From Microbacterium arabinogalactanolyticum (GTDB taxonomy: Bacteria > Actinomycetota > Actinomycetes > Actinomycetales > Microbacteriaceae): a stretch of 64,000 bases of DNA. Shown here one piece after another: positions 7,705 through 19,873 of the stretch. The notes under the pieces were generated by a model. The model was not told the origin of the DNA, made no database searches, and saw only the letters and a list, made by a program, of their open reading frames with translations. Numbering within the stretch: position 1 is the first letter of the stretch; every line of letters begins with the position of its first letter. Location: contig NZ_BRZC01000004.1 in the NCBI RefSeq assembly GCF_030268005.1, positions 1,126,885 through 1,190,884 on the forward strand, read 5' to 3'. The position numbers and the translations under genes are program-made.

Positions 7705-8349
7705 TCAGTCCCCTGCATGGTCGGTGGGGCGCCGGCGCACCGCTTCGACCACGACCAGCACGATGAGGCCGAGAGCCGCACCGGAGACGTTCGCGAGGAT
7801 GTCATAGAGACTCGGCGTGCGCTGGGCGAGGAAGATCGCCTGCCCCGACTCGATGGCCAGCGACACGAGCAGAGCCGCCGGCAGCACGAGATACCGCAGC
7901 TTCGGCAGCAGCAGTGCCAGTCCGACGCCGAACGGCACGAACAGCAGGATGTTCGATCCGAACTCGATGCGCGCGTACGTGAGGACCGGGAAGTGCGCGG
8001 TGACCCAGCGCAGGAACCCTCCGGAGCCCGAGTCGACAGGAACGGGCCAGAACGCGATCAGCGCCAGCACGACGCCGTACACGGCCACCCACGTGGAGAT
8101 GCGGTGCCACAGCGGAGCCGGAGGGCGTGGGGCATCCGCGTCGACCACGGACATCCCCGTCAGCCCGAGGGCGACAAGATCGGCATCCAGCAGGGGCGAG
8201 CCGGCCTGCACGTCGTCAGGCCGTACCGCGGGCAGGGGCGGCCTCGGCGGAATCGCCATCGGATGCACAGGAGGCAGGCCCGCCGGACGGGGCGGCGCCG
8301 CGGGAGGCGGCGGCGGGAAGCCCGCGCCATCGAAAGGCGGTGCGACCAT
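7705..8349 (-). CDS. VanZ family membrane protein
   Basis: This 214-residue protein has a cytoplasmic Pro-rich N-terminus of about 85 residues and then a VanZ-like domain of four hydrophobic helices: ISTWVAVYGVVLALIAFWPV, a segment with EFGSNILLFVPFGVGLALL, LVLPAALLVSLAIESGQAIF and a last helix after SLYDILANVSGAALG. The NILLFVPFG and DILANVSGA motifs are the family signature. VanZ confers low-level teicoplanin resistance in enterococci; most homologues have no proven role. The start at 8349 is chosen because GGGGGAGGGGGAGCTG directly precedes it; in-frame ATGs at 8376 and 8418 lack such a site. It follows glmM on the same strand after a hairpin. Confidence 0.82.
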   Translation of the reverse strand: MVAPPFDGAGFPPPPPAAPPRPAGLPPVHPMAIPPRPPLPAVRPDDVQAGSPLLDADLVALGLTGMSVVDADAPRPPAPLWHRISTWVAVYGVVLALIAFWPVPVDSGSGGFLRWVTAHFPVLTYARIEFGSNILLFVPFGVGLALLLPKLRYLVLPAALLVSLAIESGQAIFLAQRTPSLYDILANVSGAALGLIVLVVVEAVRRRPTDHAGD

Positions 8350-8392
8350 CAGCTCCCCCTCCCCCAGGTTCGTCATCCCCAGGATGAGCTTA

Positions 8393-8417
8393 TGCGGCGG
8401 CCCTGTGAGCCGCCGCA
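8393..8417 (-). terminator. Stem-loop after glmM
   Basis: TGCGGCGG (8393-8400) pairs with CCGCCGCA (8410-8417) around a nine-base loop. It lies directly after the stop codon of glmM on the minus strand, between glmM and the VanZ gene. Confidence 0.6.
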
Positions 8418-8424
8418 CAATGCG

Positions 8425-9786
8425 TCAGAGTGCCAGGTGCTTCCGCACCACGTCGGCGAGGTTCTCGGCGTGAGCGTTGGCGGTCTCGGCATCCGCTGCC
8501 TCGACCATCACACGCACAAGCGGCTCGGTGCCCGACTTGCGCAGCAGCACCCGGCCGGAATCGCCCAGCTCGGTCTCGACGGCCTTCACGGCGTCCTGCA
8601 CACCCGCGTGATCCGAGACGGCGTCCTTGTCGACGCCCTTCACGTTGATCATCACCTGCGGGTAGACCGTCATGATCGATGCCAGCTCGGCCAGGGACTT
8701 CTTCTGGCGCGCCATCTCGGCCACCAGGTGCAGACCGGTCAGCACGCCGTCACCCGTGGTGGCGAACGCGCTCATGATCACGTGACCCGACTGCTCGCCG
8801 CCGAGCGCGAAGCCGTTGGCGTTCATGTCCTCGAGCACGTAGCGGTCGCCGACGCTGGTCTGGCGTACGGTGATGCCGTGCTCGCGCATGGCGATGTGCA
8901 GGCCGAGGTTGCTCATCACGGTCGCGACGAGGGTGTCGTCGGCGAGCTTGCCACGGCTCTTCATCGCCACCGCGAGGATCGCCATGATCTGGTCGCCGTC
9001 CACGACGTTGCCGTCGGCGTCGACCGCCAGGCAGCGGTCGGCGTCGCCGTCGTGCGCGATGCCCACGTCGGCCCCGACGCGCACGACCTCGGCGGCCAGC
9101 TTGTCGAGGTGAGTCGAACCCACGCCGTCGTTGATGTTGATGCCGTCGGGGTCGGCCCCGATGACCGTCACCTTCGCGCCGGCGGTGCGGAACGCCTCGG
9201 GCGACGCTCCGGATGCCGCGCCGTTGGCGCAGTCGAGCACCACGTGGATGCCGTCGAGCCGATGCGGCAGCGACGCCAGCAGGTGCAGGACGTAGCGGTC
9301 CTCAGCATCCGCGAACCGGCGCACGCGACCGACGTCACCGGCGGTCGGCTGCAGCATGGGACCGGCCATCGCCGCTTCGATGCGCTGCTCGACCTCATCG
9401 GGCAGCTTCACGCCGCCACGGGCGAAGATCTTGATGCCGTTGTCAGGAGCCGGATTGTGGGATGCCGAGATCATCACGCCGAAGTCGGCGTCGATGTCCG
9501 AGATCAGGAAGGCGGCCGCCGGAGTCGGCAGAGTTCCTGCATCCAGCACGTCCACGCCCGAGGAGGCGAGGCCCGCCTCGACAGCCGCGCTGAGGAAGTG
9601 GCCCGAGATCCGCGGGTCGCGAGCGACGACCGCGGTGAGACGCTTGCCTGCGGCCTTGCGAGCCTCGGCAATACGGCCCTGGCCCAGGACGACGGCAGTC
9701 GCCTGGGCCAGGGTGAGCGCAAGTCCGGCGGTGAGGGTCTCGCCGTTGGCGAGACCCCGCACGCCGTCCGTACCGAACAGTGCCAT
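8425..9786 (-). CDS. glmM: Phosphoglucosamine mutase
   Basis: GlmM converts glucosamine-6-phosphate to glucosamine-1-phosphate for UDP-GlcNAc and peptidoglycan synthesis in the cytoplasm. The 453-residue protein has the family start [11 protein letters not shown], the phosphoserine loop [16 protein letters not shown] (active Ser about residue 109), the metal loop DGDADRC and the phosphate-binding [14 protein letters not shown] near the C-terminus. Length and motifs are complete. It lies 17 bases after rpsI, the classical rplM-rpsI-glmM order in actinobacteria, so cell-wall precursor supply is co-transcribed with two ribosomal proteins. Confidence 0.97.
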   Translation of the reverse strand: MALFGTDGVRGLANGETLTAGLALTLAQATAVVLGQGRIAEARKAAGKRLTAVVARDPRISGHFLSAAVEAGLASSGVDVLDAGTLPTPAAAFLISDIDADFGVMISASHNPAPDNGIKIFARGGVKLPDEVEQRIEAAMAGPMLQPTAGDVGRVRRFADAEDRYVLHLLASLPHRLDGIHVVLDCANGAASGASPEAFRTAGAKVTVIGADPDGININDGVGSTHLDKLAAEVVRVGADVGIAHDGDADRCLAVDADGNVVDGDQIMAILAVAMKSRGKLADDTLVATVMSNLGLHIAMREHGITVRQTSVGDRYVLEDMNANGFALGGEQSGHVIMSAFATTGDGVLTGLHLVAEMARQKKSLAELASIMTVYPQVMINVKGVDKDAVSDHAGVQDAVKAVETELGDSGRVLLRKSGTEPLVRVMVEAADAETANAHAENLADVVRKHLAL

Positions 9787-9803
9787 ATGACGAACTGCGC
9801 GGA

Positions 9804-10289
9804 TCAGCGCTTCGAGTACTGAGGAGCCTTGCGGGCCTTCTTGAGACCGGCCTTCTTGCGCTCGATGACGCGGGCGTCACGAGACAGGAAGCCTGCCTTC
9901 TTGAGGGTCGGGCGGTTGTTCTCGGCGTCGATGTTGTTCAGCGCGCGAGCGATGCCCAGGCGCAGGGCGCCGGCCTGGCCCGAGTCGCCGCCACCCGAGA
10001 TACGGGCGATGACGTCGTACGCACCCACGAGGTTGAGGGCGGTGAACGGGTCGTTGATCAGCTGCTGGTGCAGCTTGTTCGGGAAGTAGTCCTCGATCGT
10101 GCGACCGTTGATCGTGATGGTGCCCGAACCGGGAACCAGACGCACGCGGGCGATGGCCTGCTTGCGACGGCCCACGGCAGCACCCGGCACGGAGAGCACG
10201 GGGCGGGGAGCGGACTCCACGACCTCGGTCTCGGGGGTCTCGGTCGAGAAGTTCTGCGGGAATTCGGTGGTGTCCTGGATTTCAGCCAC
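9804..10289 (-). CDS. rpsI: 30S ribosomal protein S9
   Basis: S9 sits in the head of the small ribosomal subunit, where its C-terminal tail reaches the P-site tRNA. The 161-residue protein has an acidic N-terminal extension, then the conserved body ([37 protein letters not shown]) and ends in the family's KAPQYSKR tail. The start is a GTG at 10289, with AAAGGA upstream. It follows rplM by 29 bases and precedes glmM by 17 bases. Confidence 0.98.
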   Translation of the reverse strand: MAEIQDTTEFPQNFSTETPETEVVESAPRPVLSVPGAAVGRRKQAIARVRLVPGSGTITINGRTIEDYFPNKLHQQLINDPFTALNLVGAYDVIARISGGGDSGQAGALRLGIARALNNIDAENNRPTLKKAGFLSRDARVIERKKAGLKKARKAPQYSKR

Positions 10290-10318
10290 GAGTATGTCCT
10301 TTGAAATCTAAGGGGCGC

Positions 10319-10765
10319 TTACTGCGCGACCTGGTCGAGGGTGTACGGCGTGGGCTGCTGAGCGGCGTGCGGGTGCTCGGCACCGACGTACACCTTCAGC
10401 TTCGAGAGCTGCTGGCGGCCCAGGGTGTTCTTCGGGAGCATGCCGCGGACGGCCTTCTCCACGGCGCGAACCGGGTTCTTCTCAAGGAGCTCGGCGTAGG
10501 AGGTTGCCGTCAGACCGCCCGGGTAACCCGAGTGGCGGTAGGCCTTCTTCTGCAGGAGCTTCTGACCGGTCAGGGCGACCTTGTCGGCGTTGACGATGAC
10601 GACGAAGTCGCCGGTGTCGACGTGGGGAGCGAAGGTCGGCTTGTGCTTGCCACGCAGGATTGCGGCGGCGTGCGAAGCCAGGCGACCGAGAACGACGTCG
10701 GTGGCGTCGATGACGATCCAGTCACGCTGGACCTGCCCGGCCTTCGGGGTGTAAGTGCGCGTCAC
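10319..10765 (-). CDS. rplM: 50S ribosomal protein L13
   Basis: L13 is an early-assembly protein of the large subunit. The 148-residue sequence shows [32 protein letters not shown] and [21 protein letters not shown], and is full length. The start is GTG at 10765, preceded by AAAGCAG. It is the first gene of rplM-rpsI-glmM. The 184-base stretch upstream holds a possible promoter but no leader-RNA fold that I can identify with confidence. Confidence 0.98.
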   Translation of the reverse strand: MTRTYTPKAGQVQRDWIVIDATDVVLGRLASHAAAILRGKHKPTFAPHVDTGDFVVIVNADKVALTGQKLLQKKAYRHSGYPGGLTATSYAELLEKNPVRAVEKAVRGMLPKNTLGRQQLSKLKVYVGAEHPHAAQQPTPYTLDQVAQ

Positions 10766-10918
10766 GATAGTGCTGCTTTCTTGAATCGAACGGAGAGGTT
10801 CGTGAATCCCACTCCGGGGTGGTTCCTGCCTCTGATCAAGACCGGGAACACGCCAGTGGAGGGCTCACGTTCGTCGTACCAGTGTCTCGGCGAGCCGAAG
10901 CACAGGCACCAAAGGGTT

Positions 10919-10948
10919 AGCTTACAGCATCCGCCGCTGCTCCCCCAA
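10919..10948 (-). promoter_or_regulatory. Possible promoter of rplM-rpsI-glmM
   Basis: On the minus strand TTGGGG (10948-10943) and TAAGCT (10924-10919) are 18 bases apart, upstream of rplM and overlapping the end of the DUF4012 gene. The implied 5' leader is about 145 bases. The -35 match is weak. Confidence 0.35.
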
Positions 10949-10949
10949 T

Positions 10950-12890
10950 TCAGGATGCGGGGAACATCGTCCCGCAGGAGCCGTCGATGGTGACGGGCGT
11001 CTCGCCCACGGTCGGCGAGTACCGCACCTGCAGGGGCTTGGTCGCGTCATCCGGAACGGTCGACGTGAACGAGACCTTCTTCGAGCCGCCCATCGGCACG
11101 TTGACGAGCATGCTCTTCGCCTCGCGCCCCTTGTAGAGTCCGCTGCGCTCCTGATCCTTGCGCGCGCCCTTCTCGGGCGAGGAGCCGACGAGCTTGCCTC
11201 CCGGCAGGGCGATGCCCACGACGTCGAGCATCATCGTTGTGCGGGGCTGACCCCAGCGGCCGTTGCGAGCGCCCAGCGTGTAGTGGCTCAGGTCCGCGCG
11301 CGGGACGGCGTTGTGCAGCTCGATCGTCGTCGTCACCGTTCGCTTCTCCGCGGAGCAGGTCACCATGATCTTGCTGGACAGGTAGTACTCCAGTTTGGAG
11401 TGCGACGAGTCGTTCAGGTAGATGCCGGTCTGCGTCACCGTCTTGTTGTCGGTGGTGATCTTGCCGTCGATGCCCAGCTGCGTCGCCATCGCCTGCTGCT
11501 TCTCGTCGGCGAACCAGGCGTAGACGCGCTGCTCGCGCGTGGCCTTCTGCAGCTGCTCGACCATCTTCAGCGGATCCCATCCGCCGCTCATCACCTTGCT
11601 GAACACGGCGGCCGAGACCTTCGCGAAGTAGAGGTCAGCCAGGTCGCCCTTCGCGCCGAAGCGCTCGTAGGTATCACTGAGCAGCAGCTTCACCGCGTTG
11701 TCCGCGGTCACGGGCGTGGTCTCGTCCGGCACCTGCACGGGGCCGGCCACCTGGAGCATGTAGGAGAGCGTGATGGGGTCGATGGAGATGACTCCGTCCA
11801 GCTTGCCCCCGACCGTCTGATTCCACAGGCCGCCGACCAGGTGAGCGGTGTCGGCGAAGTCGGGCGTGCGGGTGTAGTTCTGCGAGTGCGACCAGGTGTC
11901 GCCCTCGAACAGCTTCTCCTCCGCAGGATCCGCGAGGTGCTGCGGGAATCGCCCCTTCGGGCCCAGCAGCACGAAGTTCAGAGCCGCCTGGTCCTGCCGC
12001 ATCGTGACTTTGCCGTTGTCGACAGTGAGAACGGCGCCCGCGCCGGGGTTGCCGCCCGTCGCGCGGATCTCGGCGTTGTTCTGGAACAGCAGCGCGTAGT
12101 TGCGCGGGCCATCGGCACCGAGGGTCGACAGCAGCACGGGCAGGTTCTCCTGCGCGAACGAGAGAGTGGGTGCGGCCGTGTCGACGATGTCGACGATCTG
12201 ACTGATGTTCGACTTGATGTACGGGTGGATCGCTTTCATGTCGATCCTGTCGATGTGCGTCTTCGCGTTGTCGAAGATCGCACTCAGCTGCGGCAGCTTC
12301 GGCTCGGCCTCGCGGAACGGTGCGAGGTTGATGCCGCCGCCCTCGACCTTGAAGTTCGCGGGGTCGGCAAGCGGGAGCAGCGAGGATGCCAGAGGCAGGG
12401 CGTCGCGCACCAGGATGTGCGTCGCCTTGGTGGTCTCGCTGACGGCGACGACGTTCGCGCCGACGCCCGGCACGATGCTCGCGATGTCCCACAGCGGACC
12501 GGCCACGATCTTGTCGGCGTCGCTGGTGAGCTTGAGCACCTGCTTGCTCAGTGCCTCGACGCCCGCGGTGTCGCCCTTCTTCATGAGCGGCACGACCGCC
12601 GAGATCTTGCCCTTCGCGGCCTGCAGGTCGTCCTTGACCTTCAACGCCTGGATCGCGAACACGCCGCCGACCACGACGATCGCGATCAGCAGTAGGAAGA
12701 TGACCAGGACGATCCACGGCCAGACGCGCCGCTTGCGCGGGCCCTCGACGTACTCGTCGACCTCGAAGTCCGGGTCGAGGTCGCTGATGGACCCGTCGTA
12801 GCGTCGCTCCCGTCGGCTGCGTGGTGCGTTCGAATCGGTGATGGCAGCCCCCTCGGTCGCCTCGACGCGCGCCACCCAGTCGGCACGCAC
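10950..12890 (-). CDS. DUF4012 membrane-anchored envelope protein
   Basis: This protein of about 646 residues has a charged cytoplasmic lead (SRRERRYDGSISDLDPDF), one membrane helix (VWPWIVLVIFLLLIAIVVVG) and a large extracytoplasmic domain with the DUF4012 hallmarks NYALLFQNNAEIRATGGNPG and, further on, SIDPITLSYMLQ. The family is widespread in actinobacterial surface-polysaccharide regions; its activity is not established. Divergence from rmlA across a shared 93-base region ties it to cell-surface rhamnose metabolism. The start is uncertain: I use GTG at 12890, close behind a -10-like TATCCT; GTG at 12875 is the alternative. The frame extends further upstream into rmlA but that part is not protein-like. 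The C-terminus ends GSCGTMFPAS. Confidence 0.85.
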   Translation of the reverse strand: MRADWVARVEATEGAAITDSNAPRSRRERRYDGSISDLDPDFEVDEYVEGPRKRRVWPWIVLVIFLLLIAIVVVGGVFAIQALKVKDDLQAAKGKISAVVPLMKKGDTAGVEALSKQVLKLTSDADKIVAGPLWDIASIVPGVGANVVAVSETTKATHILVRDALPLASSLLPLADPANFKVEGGGINLAPFREAEPKLPQLSAIFDNAKTHIDRIDMKAIHPYIKSNISQIVDIVDTAAPTLSFAQENLPVLLSTLGADGPRNYALLFQNNAEIRATGGNPGAGAVLTVDNGKVTMRQDQAALNFVLLGPKGRFPQHLADPAEEKLFEGDTWSHSQNYTRTPDFADTAHLVGGLWNQTVGGKLDGVISIDPITLSYMLQVAGPVQVPDETTPVTADNAVKLLLSDTYERFGAKGDLADLYFAKVSAAVFSKVMSGGWDPLKMVEQLQKATREQRVYAWFADEKQQAMATQLGIDGKITTDNKTVTQTGIYLNDSSHSKLEYYLSSKIMVTCSAEKRTVTTTIELHNAVPRADLSHYTLGARNGRWGQPRTTMMLDVVGIALPGGKLVGSSPEKGARKDQERSGLYKGREAKSMLVNVPMGGSKKVSFTSTVPDDATKPLQVRYSPTVGETPVTIDGSCGTMFPAS

Positions 12891-12928
12891 CCTCAGGATA
12901 CTGAGTATGCCTGGGGCGCGCCCTGAGG
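12891..12928. promoter_or_regulatory. Nested inverted repeats between DUF4012 gene and rmlA
   Basis: ATACTGAGTAT (12898-12908) is an 11-base palindrome. Around it CCTCAGG (12891-12897) faces CCTGAGG (12922-12928). The site overlaps the presumed -10 of the DUF4012 gene and lies 55-90 bases upstream of rmlA, so it could be an operator serving both. No regulator gene is adjacent. Confidence 0.4.
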
Positions 12929-12983
12929 ACTTGCTCTCCGATGAGTCGCTGGAGGGTGGCCTCCGCTGTGCCACGATGGACGC

Positions 12984-16266
<3,283 letters not shown>

Positions 16267-16286
16267 CGGGTTCGACGGCTCGATCG

Positions 16287-16955
16287 CTACGCGGCCTCGG
16301 CCGTGATCAGGATCGGACGGTGATCGCTGGTGCCCTGCGGGAGCGTCGTGATGTCGGCGATGTCGAAGCCGTTCGAGGTCGCGAAGTCGTAGTGCCCGCG
16401 GAAAACGCGGTACCGGGTGTAGGTGCGGTCGTCGCTGAGCGTCAGCCGGTAGCCGTGCTCGCGCACCGTCTGCCCGAGGTTCTCCTTGAACACGGGGTAG
16501 TTGTAGTCACCGACCATCAGCACCGGCTTGCCGGGAGCGAGCGCCTGCAGCGCGTCGAGACCGGCGCGGATCTGGTTGCGGCGCAGCGAGTTCAGCGCGG
16601 TCAACGGGGCTGCGTGGAAGGATGCCACGATCAACTGGCGTCCGCTGTCGATGTTCGTCAGCAGCGCCCCGAGCACTCGCTCCTCGGCGGGCTTGAGCAC
16701 GCGATCGTGCAGGGACTTCTTCAGGCCGATCGTGCGCACCCGCTCCACCCGGAACTGATTGCTGCGCAGGTACATCGCCAGGCCGAGCCTGTTGCCGCTG
16801 GTGGCCCGCACCAGCGAGAGGCCGTCGATCGCCTCGGGCAGGGCGGCGGTGTCGCACTCCTGCAGGCACAGGATGTCGGGGTCATGTCGGCCGACCAGCG
16901 CCACCAGCTCGGATGCCGCCCGATGCTTGCGCAGGTTGTACGAGATGAGCCTCAT
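16287..16955 (-). CDS. Endonuclease/exonuclease/phosphatase (EEP) family protein
   Basis: This 222-residue protein has the EEP fold motifs MRLISYNLRKH, DILCLQECD (metal Glu), VASFHAAP, LMVGDYNYP (catalytic Asp and Asn) and SDHRPI (catalytic His). The family cleaves phosphodiesters in DNA, RNA or lipids; the substrate here cannot be told. There is no signal peptide, so it acts in the cytoplasm. A -10-like TAACGT (plus 16962-16967) lies six bases before the start, which suggests a leaderless transcript and supports this ATG. It is convergent with rmlCD. Confidence 0.9.
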   Translation of the reverse strand: MRLISYNLRKHRAASELVALVGRHDPDILCLQECDTAALPEAIDGLSLVRATSGNRLGLAMYLRSNQFRVERVRTIGLKKSLHDRVLKPAEERVLGALLTNIDSGRQLIVASFHAAPLTALNSLRRNQIRAGLDALQALAPGKPVLMVGDYNYPVFKENLGQTVREHGYRLTLSDDRTYTRYRVFRGHYDFATSNGFDIADITTLPQGTSDHRPILITAEAA

Positions 16956-17075
16956 GCGTTCACGTTACCGCCGCACGCTGAACGCGTCGTGGGGTTGAAA
17001 TGGCGAGTGCGGCCCGTTATGCGTCCTCGTCGTCATCGCCCGAGATGTCACCCGGATGCGGGCATCCGTCGCGGC

Positions 17076-17939
17076 TCACGCCTCCTCTGCGTCATCACCG
17101 TCCCGGTCGCGGCGCGCGCGGGTCTGCTCGGCGCGCGCCGCCAGGAGCTCGTCAGCCGGATAGCCGACCTCGGCGAGCGTCAGGCCGCGCGCCGGGAGCA
17201 CCTTGAACGCGCTCGTGCGGGTGAGCTCGTCGCGCAGCCGCACGACGTCGTCGACGGACAGCTTGCCCTCCCCCACGGCCGCGCAGGCGCCGACGAGGGC
17301 GCGCACCATGCTGTGGCAGAACGCGTCGGCCTTCACGTCGGCTACCAGCACGCCCTCGGCATCCCGCGCCCAGCGGTAGTCCAGCAGGGTCCGGATGGTC
17401 GTCGCCTCCTCGCGCGGCTTGCAGTACGCCGCGAAGTCGTGCAGGCCGATCAGGGTGCGGGCGGCGGCATCCATGGCATCCACGTCCAGCGCGGCGCGGA
17501 TCGTGGTGGTGTCGTTGCGACGCATCGGGTCGTAGCCCACGGTCGTGTCGGCGAGCCGGTACCGATACCGGCGCCACACCGCCGAGAACCGGGCGTCGAA
17601 ACCCTCGGGCGCGAGGCTCGTGCGGGTGACGGTCACGTCGGGGTACTGACCCAGGACCCCACGGATGCGACGCGCGAGCGAACCAGCCGGATCGGAGGCA
17701 GCCTGTCCGTGCCGGGCCGTGACCCGCGACCACTGCGCCTCGTCCAGATCGACATGGGCCACCTGGTCGGAGGCGTGCACACCGGCATCCGTCCTTCCGG
17801 CGACGACGAACTGCACGTCGGACCCGACGATGCGTGCCAGCGCGGTCTCGAGCACACCCTGCACGGTGCGCAGACCGGGCTGCTTCGCCCACCCGCGGAA
17901 ATGGGTGCCGTCGTAGGCGATGTCCAGGCGAATGCGCAC
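17076..17939 (-). CDS. truA: tRNA pseudouridine(38-40) synthase
   Basis: TruA isomerises uridines 38-40 in the tRNA anticodon stem. The 287-residue protein has LDIAYDGTHFRGWAKQ at the start, the catalytic Asp in AGRTDAGVHA (about residue 51), and the late FLCHSMVR-type sequence as AFCHSMVRALVG. The start is GTG at 17939; TAGGCT (plus 17946-17951) six bases upstream looks like the -10 of a leaderless transcript. The C-terminal tail after residue 265 is charged and non-conserved. It is divergent from the OatA-like gene. Confidence 0.96.
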   Translation of the reverse strand: MRIRLDIAYDGTHFRGWAKQPGLRTVQGVLETALARIVGSDVQFVVAGRTDAGVHASDQVAHVDLDEAQWSRVTARHGQAASDPAGSLARRIRGVLGQYPDVTVTRTSLAPEGFDARFSAVWRRYRYRLADTTVGYDPMRRNDTTTIRAALDVDAMDAAARTLIGLHDFAAYCKPREEATTIRTLLDYRWARDAEGVLVADVKADAFCHSMVRALVGACAAVGEGKLSVDDVVRLRDELTRTSAFKVLPARGLTLAEVGYPADELLAARAEQTRARRDRDGDDAEEA

Positions 17940-17945
17940 CGGTCC

Positions 17946-17955
17946 AGCCTAAACT
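17946..17955. promoter_or_regulatory. Overlapping divergent -10 boxes of truA and the acyltransferase gene
   Basis: AGCCTA (17946-17951), read as TAGGCT on the minus strand, lies six bases before the truA GTG. TAAACT (17950-17955) on the plus strand is a fair -10 for the acyltransferase gene at 17997. The two boxes share two bases, so only one polymerase could sit there at a time. Confidence 0.5.
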
Positions 17956-17996
17956 GGAGCTTCCCCTCTCTTCGAAATGCGCCTTCTTCTGCTGTG

Positions 17997-19835
17997 ATGT
18001 CTCCGTCTTCGCCCCACCTGCCGCGGTACGCGGGGCTCGACGGACTCCGCGCGATCGCCGTCGGGCTGGTGCTGATCTACCACCTCTTCCCCGGGCTCGG
18101 TCTGCCCAGCGGACTGGTCGGTGTGGACGTCTTCTTCGTGGTGAGCGGGTTCCTGATCACCTCGCTCATGCTGCGGCCGACGCGGCATCCGCTGCGGCAC
18201 CGCCTGCTGGACTTCTGGCGTCGTCGGGCACGCAGGCTGCTGCCCGCGCTGGCCCTGATGCTCACCGTGTGCGCGACCGTCGCCTGGCTGATCGGCGGCG
18301 ATGTGCTGGTCGGCATCGGCCGGCAGCTGCTGGGAGCCTCGACCTTCAGTTACAACTGGGTGGCCCTCGCGGGCGGATCGGACTATTTCGCCGCGACCGA
18401 GCCGGAGCTGTTCCGCAACGTGTGGTCGCTCGCCGTCGAGGAGCAGTTCTACCTGCTCTGGCCGCTGCTCCTCCCCCTGCTGCTCGTCGTGCTGCGCGTG
18501 CGCTGGGCGCTCGTCGCGTTCGCGGTGGCCGCGGCCGGTGCTTCCGCATGGTGGATGTCGGTGCTGGTCTCGACCGGCTCCGTCACGCGCGCGTACTTCG
18601 GCACCGACTCGCACGCGTTCGGGCTGCTGCTCGGCATCGCCCTGGCCTTCGGCATCCGGCGCATGCCCGAGCAGGAATGGATGCTGCGCCCCAGCGCCCG
18701 CGCCGGTGGTGTGCTGCTCGGCGTGCTCGGGGTCGGCGCCATCGTCGCGGCCGCGCTGAAGCCGTCGGAACACACGGGGGCAGGATTCCCGGGAACGCTG
18801 CTGCTGGCATCCGCGGGAACGGTGCTCGCGGTGTTCGCGGGCGTCATGCCCGGTTCCTGGTTCGGCCGCGCCATCGATGTGCAGCCGCTGCGATGGATCG
18901 GCGACCGCTCCTACGGCATCTACCTGTGGCACTGGCCGGTGCTCGTGCTCGTCTCCGCCGCGAGCGGCCTGGGTGTCTCCGCACAGGTCGCCGGAGTGCC
19001 GGTCTGGGCGGGCTGCACGGCCCTGGTGCTGTCTGTGGCGGCTGCGGCCGTGTCGTTCCGTGTCGTGGAGACGCCGCTGCGGCGGCTCGGATTCCGCCGC
19101 TCGCTGCGCGCCGTGCGGGTGCGCTTCGCACGCGGTCCGGTCAGCAGGCTCGCCATGGCGACGAGCGCCCTGGCGGCTGTGCTCGCGCTGGGCGGCACGA
19201 CTGCCGCCGTCGCGAGCGCACCGCCGATGACGACTTCCGAGATGGCCATCCGCGCAGGTCAGGAGGCCCTGAAGAAGGTCGTGCCTACTCCCGCACCCAC
19301 GACACCCGCAGCGATCTCAGGCACGGACGTCACCGCCGTCGGAGACTCGGTGATGCTGGCATCCGCTCCCGCCCTGCAGCAGCAGTTCCCCGGGATCGAG
19401 GTGGATGCCAAGGTGTCGCGCTCGGTCTGGGCCGGGCCGCGGATCATCGACGCGCTGGAGGACTCCGGGAATCTGCGCGAGCACGTCGTCGTGGCGCTCG
19501 GGACCAACGGCTCGGTCGACGAGGACGTGCTGCAGAAGATCGCCGACACGGTCGGTCGCAACCGTGATCTCGTGCTCGTGAACGCCTACGCCCCGCGCGA
19601 CTGGATCCCCGGGGTGAACCGCGACCTGCAGTCGTTCGCCGCAGGGCGCCTCGGCGTGGTCGTCGCCGATTGGGCGGGCGCCATCGCCCCGCACGAGGAT
19701 CTGCTCGCCGGCGACCGCATCCACCCCGGCGACGCCGGCGGGCGCATCTTCGCCGAGGTCGTCGAGAAGGGCATCCGCGACGCCGAGGCCGAGCGCGCCG
19801 CCCGCCCGCGCATCACGCCCGAGCCCGTCCAGTAA
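17997..19835 (+). CDS. OatA-like acyltransferase with C-terminal SGNH domain
   Basis: This 612-residue protein carries out O-acylation of a cell-envelope glycan. Residues about 10-370 are the membrane acyltransferase-3 domain with ten or more helices: RYAGLDGLRAIAVGLVLIYH with the conserved His, FFVVSGFLITSLML and FWRRRARRLLPAL. After a linker an extracytoplasmic SGNH domain begins with AVGDSVMLAS (Ser) and includes VVALGTNGS and DRIHPGDAG (Asp/His). This layout matches OatA-type peptidoglycan or polysaccharide O-acetyltransferases, where the membrane part exports the acetyl group and the SGNH part places it. The ATG at 17997 has no clear Shine-Dalgarno; an in-frame GTG directly precedes it. 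The target glycan is unknown. Confidence 0.92.
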   Translation: MSPSSPHLPRYAGLDGLRAIAVGLVLIYHLFPGLGLPSGLVGVDVFFVVSGFLITSLMLRPTRHPLRHRLLDFWRRRARRLLPALALMLTVCATVAWLIGGDVLVGIGRQLLGASTFSYNWVALAGGSDYFAATEPELFRNVWSLAVEEQFYLLWPLLLPLLLVVLRVRWALVAFAVAAAGASAWWMSVLVSTGSVTRAYFGTDSHAFGLLLGIALAFGIRRMPEQEWMLRPSARAGGVLLGVLGVGAIVAAALKPSEHTGAGFPGTLLLASAGTVLAVFAGVMPGSWFGRAIDVQPLRWIGDRSYGIYLWHWPVLVLVSAASGLGVSAQVAGVPVWAGCTALVLSVAAAAVSFRVVETPLRRLGFRRSLRAVRVRFARGPVSRLAMATSALAAVLALGGTTAAVASAPPMTTSEMAIRAGQEALKKVVPTPAPTTPAAISGTDVTAVGDSVMLASAPALQQQFPGIEVDAKVSRSVWAGPRIIDALEDSGNLREHVVVALGTNGSVDEDVLQKIADTVGRNRDLVLVNAYAPRDWIPGVNRDLQSFAAGRLGVVVADWAGAIAPHEDLLAGDRIHPGDAGGRIFAEVVEKGIRDAEAERAARPRITPEPVQ

Positions 19836-19873
19836 CAGGGCGTGCCGGAGACCCGCCGAAGTACGAGCGACTC

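Noticed and set aside
16320..17996. Upstream extension of the OatA-like frame
   Set aside because: The frame continues through the EEP and truA genes on the other strand, but recognisable protein starts only at 17997.
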